Shown: positions 36,047 to 44,818 of the stretch, piece by piece
Layout: every line of letters begins with the position of its first letter
Numbering within the stretch: the stretch's first letter is position 1
Source of the DNA: Flexivirga meconopsidis
Lineage (GTDB): Bacteria; Actinomycetota; Actinomycetes; Actinomycetales; Dermatophilaceae
Length of the DNA: 64,000 bases
Direction: 5' to 3'
Assembly (NCBI RefSeq): GCF_026162425.1
Contig: NZ_JAOBQJ010000005.1
Coordinates: 523,597 to 587,596, forward strand
Notes under the pieces: generated by a model
The model's database searches: none
Told to the model about the DNA's origin: nothing
What the model saw: only the letters and a program-made list of their open reading frames with translations
Program-made: the position numbers and the translations under genes

Positions 36047-36559
36047 TTGCTTCGCCCCGCCACCGACGCGGACAAGGAGCTGGTGCGCGTATGGCGGAAC
36101 CACCCCGACGTGCGCGCGGTCTCGCTCAATCGTGAGCTCATCTCCCCTGCCGAGCACGACGCCTATTGGCAATCGCTCCAGGGCAATCGCGCCCGCAAGG
36201 TGTTCATCTACGAGCGCGGTGGCGCTCCGGCCGGCGTGGTGACCTTCTTCGACATCGACGACGACGCCAAGACCGCGATGTGGGGCTACTACCTCGACAA
36301 CGAGGGCCTCGGCGCGCGCGGCGAGTTGCTGCCGGCCTGGATCACGATCCAGCGCGAGGCGGTGAAGTTCGCCTTCGCGCGGCCGGACGCGGGCCTCGGC
36401 CTCGACGAGCTCTACGGCGAGGTGCTCGACGTCAACGAGGCGGTCCGCCGCATGAACACCCGCAACGGGTTCGAGGAGATCGACACGCAGGAGCGGGAGA
36501 TCGCCGGTGAACCCACCGTCGTGCACACCATCCGACGCAGGAGACAGCCGAATGACTGA
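36047..36559 (+). CDS. pseH: GNAT acetyltransferase, PseH-like (UDP-4-amino-sugar N-acyltransferase)
   Basis: 170 residues from TTG 36047 (CTCCGGAGG five bases upstream). GNAT fold: LLRPATDADKELVRVWRNHPDV at the start, MWGYYLDNEGLGARGELLPAW (CoA-binding region) and LYGEVLDVNEAVRRMNTRNGFEEI. This matches the RimJ/PseH-type acetyltransferases that acylate N4 of the pseudaminate precursor. The next gene, pseI, overlaps by eight bases, which strengthens the assignment. Given the divergent ACP cassette, its donor may be an acyl-ACP rather than acetyl-CoA. Confidence 0.8.
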   Translation: MLRPATDADKELVRVWRNHPDVRAVSLNRELISPAEHDAYWQSLQGNRARKVFIYERGGAPAGVVTFFDIDDDAKTAMWGYYLDNEGLGARGELLPAWITIQREAVKFAFARPDAGLGLDELYGEVLDVNEAVRRMNTRNGFEEIDTQEREIAGEPTVVHTIRRRRQPND

Positions 36560-37616
36560 GATGACCTTCCCCGACATCAAGATCGGCAAGCACCAGATCG
36601 GCCCGGACCACCGGCCGTTCATCATCGCCGAGGTGTCCGGCAACCATGACGGCTCGCTGGACAAGGCGCTCGACATCGTCCGGATGGTTGCCGATTCCGG
36701 CGCGCAGGCGGTCAAGCTGCAGACCTACAAACCGGAGACGATCACCATCGACTCCGACGCACCGGACTTCCGCCTGTCCGACGGGCACGAGCTGTGGGGC
36801 GGTCGCACCCTGTGGGACCTCTACCAGGAGGCGCACACCCCGTGGGAGTGGCACGAGCCGATCTTCGAGCTGGCCAATTCCCTTGGCCTGGAGTGCTTTT
36901 CGTCCCCGTTCGACCCGACGGCCGTCGACCTGCTGGAGTCGCTGGACACCCCGGCATACAAGATCGCCTCGTCCGAGATCGTCGACCTGCCGCTGATCCG
37001 CCTTGCCGCGAGCAAGGGCAAGCCGATCATCATCTCGACCGGCATGGCGTCGATCAGCGAGATCGACGCAGCCGTCACCGCAGCGCGCAGCACCGGCAAC
37101 GAGCAGATCATCGTGCTGTCCTGCACCGCGGACTACCCGGCTGACCCCGAGGAGTCCAACCTGCGCGGCATCCCGGTGCTGCGCGACGCGTTCGGGGCGC
37201 ACATCGGCCTGTCCGACCACACCCCCGGCATCGGTGCCCCGCTCGCCGCGGTCGCACTCGGCGCCGTCGTGGTCGAAAAGCACGTCACACTGGCCCGCGA
37301 GGGCGGCGGTGTCGACTCGTCGTTCTCCCTCGAACCGGCCGAACTCGCAAGTCTGGTGCGCGAGTCCGAGGTCGCCTGGCAGTGCCTGGGTCAGCCGACG
37401 ATCGGCGCCAAGGAGAGCGAGCGCGAGGGGCTGCGCTTCCGTCGTTCGCTGTATGTCGTGCAGGACGTGCGCGCCGGTGACCGGGTGACCACGCGGAACG
37501 TCCGCTCCATCCGCCCGGCCGGCGGCCTGGCGCCCGACCTGTTCGACGTGGTCGACGGGCGCACCTTCAGCACGGACGTCGCACGGGGCACCGCCCTGAC
37601 CTGGGACCTGGTCTGA
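36552..37616 (+). CDS. pseI: Pseudaminic acid synthase
   Basis: Condenses 6-deoxy-2,4-diacylamino-L-altrose with phosphoenolpyruvate to pseudaminic acid. 354 residues: FIIAEVSGNHDGSLDKALDIV, AQAVKLQTYKPET, the diagnostic LWDLYQEAHTPWEWHEPIFE (PseI-type rather than sialate-synthase type), SSPFDPTAVDLLESLDTPAYKIAS, IISTGMAS, and HIGLSDHTPG. A C-terminal SAF-like antifreeze domain follows (RSLYVVQDVRAGDRVTTRNVRSIRP). ATG 36552 overlaps the PseH stop. Length fits the family (about 340-350). Confidence 0.93.
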   Translation: MTEMTFPDIKIGKHQIGPDHRPFIIAEVSGNHDGSLDKALDIVRMVADSGAQAVKLQTYKPETITIDSDAPDFRLSDGHELWGGRTLWDLYQEAHTPWEWHEPIFELANSLGLECFSSPFDPTAVDLLESLDTPAYKIASSEIVDLPLIRLAASKGKPIIISTGMASISEIDAAVTAARSTGNEQIIVLSCTADYPADPEESNLRGIPVLRDAFGAHIGLSDHTPGIGAPLAAVALGAVVVEKHVTLAREGGGVDSSFSLEPAELASLVRESEVAWQCLGQPTIGAKESEREGLRFRRSLYVVQDVRAGDRVTTRNVRSIRPAGGLAPDLFDVVDGRTFSTDVARGTALTWDLV

Positions 37617-37620
37617 CTCG

Positions 37621-39936
37621 ATGGCGCAGCCACCCCGCCTGTCCGTGGTCGTCCCGTTCTACGGCGTACAGGACTACATCGGCGACTGCCTGGCGTCGGT
37701 CCGCGACCAGAGCTTCCGCGACATCGAGGTGCTCATGGTCGACGACGGGTCGCCCGACGGCAGCCGCGCCATCGCCGAGGAGTATGCCGCGCAGGACTCG
37801 CGATTCCGGCTGATCACGCGGGAGAACGGCGGCCTCGGCCCCGCCCGCAACACCGGCACCGAGCAGGCCGTCGGCGAGTACCTCACGTTCGTCGACAGCG
37901 ACGACCTGATCGCCCAGCAGGCGTTCGAGCGGATGGTGGGCTGCCTGGACCGCACCGGATCGTCGTTCGTGCTGTGCAACGCCCGCCGGTTCAGCCGCAC
38001 CTCGGGTGTCCGGCAGAGCTGGACGCACCAGAAGATCTGCGCGAAGCCGCGCCTCGGCACCCACATCTACGAGTTCCCCGAGTTGATCCGGGACCGGATG
38101 GTCTGGAACAAGGTCTACCGCCGCAGCTTCTGGGACGAGCACGGCTACGAGTTCCCGGCGATCCGCTACGAGGACTACCCGGTGACGCTGCCCGCGCACC
38201 TGGCCGCGCTCACCGTCGACGTGCTCAGCCTGCACGGTTACTACTGGCGCGAGCGGGAGTCCGGCGACTCGATCACCCAGCAGGCGTTCGCCTACGACAA
38301 CCTGCTGGACCGGGTGGTCTCGGCCGAGCTCGTGCTGGACGATGTCGAGCGTCACGGCACCCCGAGCATCCGGGACGCCCTGCAGCGCTACCTGGCCGAG
38401 ATCGACCTGGTGGCGCTTGCGCAGGCATTCGCGGTCGTGCCGGACGAGGACGTCGACCGGCTGCTCACCCTCGGCCACCGGCTCGCCGACCGGCTGGTCT
38501 CGCAGGTCGGCAACCGGCCCCGCTTCGACCAGATCCAGTTTGCCGCGCTGCGCGCCGACGACGTGCCCCTGCTGCGGGAGTTGGCGCAGTTCCGCGCCGA
38601 CGGCGGACTGGTCGGTGGCGTGCGCGCCACCCGCCGTCCGCTGCGCCCGTGGCGGTATGACGCCAGCTTCCCCGGACGCGGCAGATCCGATGCGCCGCTC
38701 GCGGCATACACCTTCCCGGTCACCGCGCTCACGCTACGCACCACCGTGACCGGACTCGCCTTCGCCGGCCGCACCCTGCAGGTCGACGGCACCGCGGAGA
38801 TCAACCACCTGGAGACCGGCGCGGACTCGGGCCTGACTGTCAACCTGGTCAACGGCGTCGACCGGCACCCGTTGCCGGTGACCCGGTACCGGACGCTGGA
38901 CCAGCACGCCAGCCAGTCACTGGTGGGCTTCCGCGCCGATGTCGATCTGGACGCGATCGAGGCATCCGGCCCGCTGCTGTGGCCGCTGCGCTTCGAGGTG
39001 GAGCAGCGGGTCGGCTCCATGCGCCGGGTCGGCCCGCTGCGCACGCTGCGGGACGGCAGCCCGGCATACCCGCCGATGCTGGCGCTACGGCCGGGCGAAT
39101 GGGTCGCACCGGGCAAGGCGCGCGGCGACATCCTCGCGATCCGCCGTGAACTCGACCCGACCACGCTGGTGTCGGTCCAGCGGGTCGGCGACCGGCTCCG
39201 GGTCGAGGCGCTCGTGCCCGAACGCTGCCGCTTCGCCACGCTGCGGGTCGACCGGCCGCAGTCGATCGGCCCGGTCGAGGTCGACGGCGAGGTCACCGAC
39301 GAAGGCAGCGCCAGTCGCGTGGTGGCCTGGCTCGACCCGGCGGCGGTGACCGCAGGGGACACTCCGGACGACCCGTTCACCCAGCGAGCGACCCGGCGGC
39401 TGACGCTGGTCACCGATGCCGGCGACTTCCCGCTGCTGTGGCCGGACTACGCCGTCGACGTGGTCGCACCGGCCGGCGACACCCCGGTGACGATGACCCG
39501 ATCAGCCTACGGCGCGGCCGTGCTCGTGCACGGGCCGGCCCTCCCGATCGCCGAGCGCGCCGCACTGCAGGACGGCGCCATCAAGGTCTCCGGCAGGTGG
39601 TGGAGCTCGCGCCGGCCGGACCTGATCACCTGGCGCCGTTACCTGCCCAACTCCGACGACCACGTCGACGTCCCGGCCGACCTCACAGTCGACCCGGGCG
39701 GCGCCTGGGCCGCTCGCGCCGACCTCGCCGATCTGGTGCCCCCGGAGGGCACCGTCCCGCTGCAGCCGGGTGGACCGGCCGCCGACTGGGTGCTGTTCGC
39801 CGGTGCCGGCGACACCGCCGACGCGGTCTTCGCGACACCGTCCCTGGCGATGGGCCTGCCCCTCGTCAGCGCCGTGCAGGATCGGCACCTGCAGGTCATC
39901 ACCCACGCGGCCACCGCCCGAGTGCGGGTGAGGTGA
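37621..39936 (+). CDS. Glycosyltransferase family 2 with C-terminal beta domains
   Basis: 771 residues. The N-terminal GT-A domain is plain: RLSVVVPFYGVQDYIGDCLASV, VLMVDDGSPDGSRAIAEEY, RENGGLGPARNTG, YLTFVDSDDLIAQQAFERM (DxD as DSDD). Residues from about 340 onward form repeated beta-sandwich-like units without a recognised name, reminiscent of teichoic acid glycosyltransferases of the TarS/TagF-associated kind. It begins five bases after pseI and precedes the YGH-family copy A by three bases, so it is in the same operon. Likely builds the polymer backbone or branches. Confidence 0.82.
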   Translation: MAQPPRLSVVVPFYGVQDYIGDCLASVRDQSFRDIEVLMVDDGSPDGSRAIAEEYAAQDSRFRLITRENGGLGPARNTGTEQAVGEYLTFVDSDDLIAQQAFERMVGCLDRTGSSFVLCNARRFSRTSGVRQSWTHQKICAKPRLGTHIYEFPELIRDRMVWNKVYRRSFWDEHGYEFPAIRYEDYPVTLPAHLAALTVDVLSLHGYYWRERESGDSITQQAFAYDNLLDRVVSAELVLDDVERHGTPSIRDALQRYLAEIDLVALAQAFAVVPDEDVDRLLTLGHRLADRLVSQVGNRPRFDQIQFAALRADDVPLLRELAQFRADGGLVGGVRATRRPLRPWRYDASFPGRGRSDAPLAAYTFPVTALTLRTTVTGLAFAGRTLQVDGTAEINHLETGADSGLTVNLVNGVDRHPLPVTRYRTLDQHASQSLVGFRADVDLDAIEASGPLLWPLRFEVEQRVGSMRRVGPLRTLRDGSPAYPPMLALRPGEWVAPGKARGDILAIRRELDPTTLVSVQRVGDRLRVEALVPERCRFATLRVDRPQSIGPVEVDGEVTDEGSASRVVAWLDPAAVTAGDTPDDPFTQRATRRLTLVTDAGDFPLLWPDYAVDVVAPAGDTPVTMTRSAYGAAVLVHGPALPIAERAALQDGAIKVSGRWWSSRRPDLITWRRYLPNSDDHVDVPADLTVDPGGAWAARADLADLVPPEGTVPLQPGGPAADWVLFAGAGDTADAVFATPSLAMGLPLVSAVQDRHLQVITHAATARVRVR

Positions 39937-39939
39937 CCC

Positions 39940-40767
39940 ATGCACCCACACAATCATTGGTATGGCGGGGGCCACGTGCTGCTCACCCACGCCCTGGGCA
40001 AACGGCGCTGGACCGTGCCGAGCATCGCCGGTCATCTGCAGCACGAGTGGGACATCGCGCAGGTCTGCGAGGGCGACCGGGCGCTCAACCCGAGTCTGAC
40101 GGCATACCTGTGGAGCAGCGGCAGCCGTCGCCGCCGGGCCGCCACGGGGCTGCGCAATCACGTGGTCATCGGCGCACCCTGGCTCTACCTGCGCGACCTG
40201 GATCCCAAGCTGCTGACGCTGGAGCTGAGCGCGGCCGACGAGTTGAAGATCGCGATGGGCGGCACGGACCCGCGCCCCAAGGCACCGACGCCGCCGACCG
40301 GTGATCTGGTGCTGTTCGCCGAGCACGGGCTGGACGGCGAGTTCGCCGCCCGCCGGCTGGCCGCGCAGGTGCGCGAGCAGGAGGACGGCGCGGTGACGGT
40401 CGCGCTCAGTCATCGCGACTTCGCGGTGCCCGCGGTGCGCGCGGTCTACCGGGAGGCCGGCTTCACAGCGCACGATCTGGGCCCGCTGCCGGACGCATCG
40501 GGCACGCCGCAGCCGCGCTACCTCGACCGACTCCAGCAGCTGCTGACCGGCCATCGCCGGGCCGGCGCCAATGCCGCCCGGTCGGAGTTGCTCTACGCGG
40601 CCGACCTCGACCTGCCCGTGCGCGTCTTCGGCACGGTGCCACCCGCGCTCCGGCCGCTCACCGCACCGGCCGATGCCGCAGCCTTCGCCGCGGACGAACT
40701 CGGCAGGGAGTTCCTGCTGAGCCCCGCGGAGCTCAAGGACGTTCTGGAATGGAGTGGACGTGTCTGA
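39940..40767 (+). CDS. 'YGH-QHxW' family protein, copy A (function unknown)
   Basis: 275 residues. N-terminus HPHNHWYGGGHVLLTHALG, then GHLQHEWDIA, NHVVIGAPWLYL and, in the second half, LVLFAEHGLDGEFAARRL. Two other proteins (43955 and 44805) share the opening H/N-N-x-W/F-Y-G-H motif, the QH(G/E)W motif and IGAP-x-x-YL, with spacing alike. Copy A is the most diverged (YGGGH, QHEW). QHGW and GAP motifs recall GT-B-type transferases such as glycerophosphotransferases, but I cannot place the family. The gene overlaps the next one by eight bases. Confidence 0.6.
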   Translation: MHPHNHWYGGGHVLLTHALGKRRWTVPSIAGHLQHEWDIAQVCEGDRALNPSLTAYLWSSGSRRRRAATGLRNHVVIGAPWLYLRDLDPKLLTLELSAADELKIAMGGTDPRPKAPTPPTGDLVLFAEHGLDGEFAARRLAAQVREQEDGAVTVALSHRDFAVPAVRAVYREAGFTAHDLGPLPDASGTPQPRYLDRLQQLLTGHRRAGANAARSELLYAADLDLPVRVFGTVPPALRPLTAPADAAAFAADELGREFLLSPAELKDVLEWSGRV

Positions 40768-42235
40768 CCCGATCCAGTTGTTGCTCGACGATCTCGTGCC
40801 GCGTGCCACCGCCGGTTACACCGTCGGCGCCCTGCCGGCACCGATCGAGCAGGCGCTGCGCGAGCGGTGCAGCGAGGTCGTCGAGCTGCCAACTCTCGAC
40901 AGCGACGCGCAGGTGTCCCCCCGCGGCGTGATCGCGGTCGGCGACGTCGCACCGGGCGCCGGGCAGTCCGCGGCGCAGGCGTGGGCGCGAGCGGTCACCG
41001 ATGCTGCGGGCCTGCTCGAAACCGGCGGCGTGCTGCTGGTCTTCGCACCCGCGCACAGCGTCTTCAGTGGCCTGGTCGACGGCTTCCGGGCGACCGGCGG
41101 CAGCGACCTGCGGCAGTCCACCCGCCGCTTCACCGAGCGCCTCACCGCGCTCGGTCTCGACCCCGCCGTGCACCTGATGTATGGCGATCCGGCCGCGCCG
41201 AGGGCGGTGCTGCGCGCGGACATCGCGGCCCGCGCCGGAGCCGGGTCGCTTGCCACCGTGCTGCTGGCCGAAGCACTCTCGGCGCCCGGCGCCGACGACG
41301 ACACCTCGCCGCTGCCGCTGCTCAGCCCGGAGGAGGCGATCGACCACGCGGCCCGGGCGGGTGCGCTCCCGGAGATCGCCGGAGGGCTGATCGCCGCCGT
41401 GGGCGGCCGGGGCCGCGCCGTCTACGCCGTGACCTCCGACGCCCAGCCGGTGTGGGCCGACCCGGCCGACGACGGCGCGGTGTGGGTGACGTCCTACGGG
41501 TCGGTGCCGCGTGCCACGACCTTCGAACACACACTGCGCCGGTTGCTCGAACGCGGCGACCTGCCCGGCTTCCGCACCGAGGCCGCGCGGATCGGCACCT
41601 GGCTGCGCACCCACCCCGACGCCGCCGGACTCGACCGGGTCGCCTTCGACCGGTTGCTGGACGTCGACGGCGCCGCGCTCACCCCGGTCACCACGACCGC
41701 GACCAGCCCGGACCCGGCGTCGGCGGACCGGGAGGACGACACCGTGCTGACCGGCGCCTGGCACCGCTTCCACTCCCGGCTCGGACCGCTGCGGTTCGAT
41801 CTGCCGTGGCCGCAACTGACCACGGACGACGCCCTGATCACCAGCTGGCTCGAGATGTCCGGTGTCGCCGGCGCACGGTCGGCCACGCTCCCCCACCCGG
41901 CGCCGACCAGCGTGGAGCGCGCGGTCGACGCCATCGACCGGGCGGTGGACCGAAATGCGTTGCTGGAGCAGCGAATTGCTGCGCTCACCGAGGTGCTCGA
42001 GCATCGCGACTCCCAGCTCATGGTGCGCGAGGCGAGCATCTACCGCCTGCACACCCAGCTGCTCGACGCGATCGAGAAGGCCCAGGCCGCCGAGCGCGAC
42101 ACAGCGCAGGTGCGCGGCCGGTCGTCATACAAGCTGGCCCGCCGGCTCGAACTGCTCACTCAGCCCAAGCAGTTCGTGCGCGCGGCCGGCAACAAGCTGG
42201 AGAAGCAGGTGCGGACCATCCGCCGCATGCGCTGA
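40760..42235 (+). CDS. Methyltransferase-like/coiled-coil protein, copy B
   Basis: 491 residues from GTG 40760 (GGAG five bases upstream; GTG 40754 is an alternative). The first 170 residues look like a degenerate Rossmann domain (GVIAVGDVAPGAG, LLETGGVLLVFAPAHSVFSG). A middle region of unknown fold follows, then a coiled coil (LEQRIAALTEVLEHRDSQL, RLHTQLLDAIEKAQAAERD) and a basic tail (SYKLARRLELLTQPKQFVR, VRTIRRMR) as seen at the ends of some glycosyltransferases. Same architecture as the 31844 and 42312 genes. Encoded directly after YGH copy A. Confidence 0.65.
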   Translation: MSDPIQLLLDDLVPRATAGYTVGALPAPIEQALRERCSEVVELPTLDSDAQVSPRGVIAVGDVAPGAGQSAAQAWARAVTDAAGLLETGGVLLVFAPAHSVFSGLVDGFRATGGSDLRQSTRRFTERLTALGLDPAVHLMYGDPAAPRAVLRADIAARAGAGSLATVLLAEALSAPGADDDTSPLPLLSPEEAIDHAARAGALPEIAGGLIAAVGGRGRAVYAVTSDAQPVWADPADDGAVWVTSYGSVPRATTFEHTLRRLLERGDLPGFRTEAARIGTWLRTHPDAAGLDRVAFDRLLDVDGAALTPVTTTATSPDPASADREDDTVLTGAWHRFHSRLGPLRFDLPWPQLTTDDALITSWLEMSGVAGARSATLPHPAPTSVERAVDAIDRAVDRNALLEQRIAALTEVLEHRDSQLMVREASIYRLHTQLLDAIEKAQAAERDTAQVRGRSSYKLARRLELLTQPKQFVRAAGNKLEKQVRTIRRMR

Positions 42236-42243
42236 TGCCATTT

Positions 42244-42290
42244 GGCCGTCCTTCGGCCGGGTGCGCTGAGGCGAGGATTCGTTCCTCAGC
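42244..42290. terminator. Bidirectional terminator candidates between convergent genes
   Basis: Two hairpins sit in the 76-base gap between the copy B and copy C stops. GGCCG (42244-42248) pairs with CGGCC (42254-42258), and GCTGAGG (42265-42271) pairs with CCTCAGC (42284-42290). The second has a seven-base perfect stem. Short T-runs lie on either side (CCTTTTGCC downstream). Confidence 0.5.
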
Positions 42291-42311
42291 TCCGCTGATG
42301 TCCTTTTGCCG

Positions 42312-43958
42312 TCAGAGCTTGTCGCGGGTGCGCGAGCGCAGATTGCGCACCGGCCCGAGGATGACGTTGCCGGCGCGGTAGGTCAACGAGCGCCGGATGT
42401 CCTCGGCCCGGCTGCGCAGGATCTCCTGCCCGCGGGAGGCGTCGGCCAGTTGCCGCCGGTGCTGCTCCGCACGGGCCCGCATCTCGCGTTCGCGCACCGA
42501 GAGCCGCTGCTCGAACCACGCGGCCTTCGAGGCCAGCGCGGTGTTGGCGTGGGTCAGCCGCTCGACCACGGCGAGCAACCCCGGGATGTCGTATGCCGGC
42601 AGCGGCGTGTCCTGCCCGGTGGTCGGCACGGTGCGCCCGGTGGCGGCCTGCGGGTCGATGCCGGCCATGGCGACCAGGTTGCCGAGCATCGTCGCGTCGT
42701 CGATCGCGGCCGGCCACGGGTGCCGGGCGCCGCGCGCCCGCAGCGTGGCGACCAGGTCGGCGAGACCGGTGATCAGCGCGTCCTCGACCGGGGCCGACGT
42801 GTGCGCCGGTGCGATCACGACCAGATCGTCCGCGGTCCGCAGCACGTTGTCGGGTCGGACGTCGGCCACTTCGGCCGGCAGCACGCCGCCGTCGGCGCGC
42901 GAGCGGACGCCGTCGGCGAAGTCGCGCACTGCGACGCGCAGGGCGGTCAGGTCGCCGCCGGCGGCGGCGTCCAACAGGTCCTCCGAGACCAGGCGCGCGT
43001 CCTGCGGCACGTCGACGACCCGCTCGGTGCCGTCCTGCCCGACGCGCCGCACGGCGCCCGGGCCGTCCTGCGTGTAGCTGACCACCGCGCCTTGCCCGCC
43101 GGACTCGGTCACCGTCGCGGTGCCCGCACGGGGCAGACCGGTCACGACATACCACCCCGAGGCGAAGTCGAGGAGGCGCCCGGCCAGCACCGCCGCCCGG
43201 GTGACCCGGGTCGGGTCCGCGCCGAGTTGCCGGTATGACGGCGACGCCAGCACCACGGCCTCCAGCACCTGGCGCAGCGCACCGGCGGGTGCCGGATCGA
43301 CGGAGGCGAGCACGGTCGGTTGCTGCCAGTCCGGGAAGGCGGCCTCGACCCGCGCTGCGTCGTCGGCGGCGCACAGCTCTCGGACCGCCTCGAGGCTGCG
43401 CGGCCGGGAGGCGTCGAAGGTGGCGGTCACCGACCAGTCGGCGTCGGTGTCGGTGGTGTAGCGCGACCGCAGCGCGGTCATCCGCTGCAGGCCGAGCTCG
43501 TTCTCGATGCCGAGCAGGAGTCGGCCACCGTCCGCGACCAGCGTGCGGACGTCGTCGTACGCCGCCCGCCAGGTGACCGGCTCCGCCTCCAGCGACTGCA
43601 CGGCGGCCAGATCGGCCAGCACGACGACGGCGTCGAAGGTGTCCTCGACCTGCGCGGCGCTGCCACAGACGACCTGCACGCCGGTCACGTCCTGCAGCAG
43701 CTCACCGACCGTCACCGCGTCCGGGATGGAGCGGGTGATCACGGTCAGCGAGGGCGTCTCGTCGGCGAGTCCGGTGATCAGGTCCAGCGGCGCGGCACCG
43801 ACGATCGCGACGCGACCCGCCCCGGACACCACCTCCCGGACGAGCGCGCGCACCGCCGTCGAGGCACCGACGACCTGCCGGTCGAGGTCGGACCAGTGCT
43901 GCATGGCACCGGGCACCAACCGCACGTTCTCCGGGCGTCCGGTCTCGGTCGACGTCAT
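42312..43958 (-). CDS. Methyltransferase-like/coiled-coil protein, copy C
   Basis: 548 residues. VSGAGRVAIVGAAPLDLITGL is a near-complete SAM-binding loop, followed by FDAVVVLADLAAVQSL and VADGGRLLLGIENELGLQRM, the best methyltransferase likeness of the three copies. A long middle part (including VVIAPAHTSAPVEDALITGL) follows, then a coiled coil (FEQRLSVREREMRARAEQHRRQL) and a basic tail (YRAGNVILGPVRNLRSRTRDKL). ATG 43958 overlaps the YGH copy B stop, so it is co-translated with it; the pairing of a YGH gene with a coiled-coil gene thus occurs twice. Confidence 0.68.
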   Translation of the reverse strand: MTSTETGRPENVRLVPGAMQHWSDLDRQVVGASTAVRALVREVVSGAGRVAIVGAAPLDLITGLADETPSLTVITRSIPDAVTVGELLQDVTGVQVVCGSAAQVEDTFDAVVVLADLAAVQSLEAEPVTWRAAYDDVRTLVADGGRLLLGIENELGLQRMTALRSRYTTDTDADWSVTATFDASRPRSLEAVRELCAADDAARVEAAFPDWQQPTVLASVDPAPAGALRQVLEAVVLASPSYRQLGADPTRVTRAAVLAGRLLDFASGWYVVTGLPRAGTATVTESGGQGAVVSYTQDGPGAVRRVGQDGTERVVDVPQDARLVSEDLLDAAAGGDLTALRVAVRDFADGVRSRADGGVLPAEVADVRPDNVLRTADDLVVIAPAHTSAPVEDALITGLADLVATLRARGARHPWPAAIDDATMLGNLVAMAGIDPQAATGRTVPTTGQDTPLPAYDIPGLLAVVERLTHANTALASKAAWFEQRLSVREREMRARAEQHRRQLADASRGQEILRSRAEDIRRSLTYRAGNVILGPVRNLRSRTRDKL

Positions 43959-44818
43959 GCGATCCCCTTGTCTTGGTTGGTCTGGAGCAGTTCCCACTCG
44001 TGCTGCCAGCCGAGCGCAAGCCGCAGCTCGTCCGGCGACATGAGCGCGTCCCTGCCGAGCTCACGGTCGGCGGTGGCCTGCGCCGCGCCCGGGTCGAGGT
44101 GTTCACCGCGCATCTGCGGGAAGGTCCAGTCCAGCAGCGGCCCGCCGTCGAAGCCGGGCTTGACCCCGTGCATCTCCATCGGGTCGCCGTAAATGCCGCA
44201 CTCCTTGCCCATCGCGGCTCCGTAGAAGGTCGCGGTCGCCAGCCGGTTGGAGCACAGCCGCTTGTGCCGCCGCACCTCGCGCAGCTGCTTGATCAGGAAG
44301 TCGGTGTCGCCGCCCTTCCAGAACTGGCCTCGGCGACCGTGGGTGATCACCCGGAAGCCGGCGTCTTCGTATTTGCGCCGGATCGCCGGGATCTCGTACT
44401 CCACGTAGTAGAGGCACATGGTGACCGGGCCGTCCTCGACCTCGTTGATCTGCGCGATCAGCCGGTCGTGGTCGCCGGAGACCGCTTCGTAGTCGATGGT
44501 GCCGTGGAACGGGTACCAGATCGTGCCCTCCGGCTCGGGGTCGTCCGGCGCCGGCGGCAGGAGCCGGTCCAGGTAGAGCATCGGTGCGCCGATCACCTGG
44601 TAGTCGCGCCAGCCGATCGCCTGCCCGCGCCGGCGACACACGTCGGACCAGGCGTATTTGGTGAACCCGATCGGCGGCTGGTGCCCGAAACCGAACCCGT
44701 GCACGAACGTCCAGCCGTGCTGCACGACGCCTTCGATGCGCGGCGGCGCGTCGAAGTCGAAGCCGCAGTAGTCGGCCAGGATGTTGGCGTGGCCGTACCA
44801 GTGGTTACTGGAGTCCAC
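43955..44818 (-). CDS. 'YGH-QHxW' family protein, copy B (function unknown)
   Basis: 287 residues from GTG 44818, preceded by GAGGAGG. Opens SSNHWYGHANILADYCGFD, then GVVQHGWTFVHGFGFGHQP, YQVIGAPMLYLDRLLPP and YPFHGTIDYEA. FRVITHGRRGQFWKGGDTDFL, LCSNRLATATFYGAAMGKECGIYGDPM and a C-terminal RELGRDALMSPDELRLALGW are shared with copy C. The HGRRG and GIYGDPM stretches look like nucleotide-sugar or phosphate sites, by resemblance only. Overlaps copy C by 14 bases upstream and the coiled-coil copy C downstream. Confidence 0.65.
   Translation of the reverse strand: MDSSNHWYGHANILADYCGFDFDAPPRIEGVVQHGWTFVHGFGFGHQPPIGFTKYAWSDVCRRRGQAIGWRDYQVIGAPMLYLDRLLPPAPDDPEPEGTIWYPFHGTIDYEAVSGDHDRLIAQINEVEDGPVTMCLYYVEYEIPAIRRKYEDAGFRVITHGRRGQFWKGGDTDFLIKQLREVRRHKRLCSNRLATATFYGAAMGKECGIYGDPMEMHGVKPGFDGGPLLDWTFPQMRGEHLDPGAAQATADRELGRDALMSPDELRLALGWQHEWELLQTNQDKGIA

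Noticed and set aside
36552..37616. N-acetylneuraminate synthase (NeuB) instead of PseI
   Set aside because: The LYQEAHTPWEWH stretch and the neighbouring PseB/C/G/H genes fit pseudaminate synthase better; no NeuC or NeuA-type partner seen.
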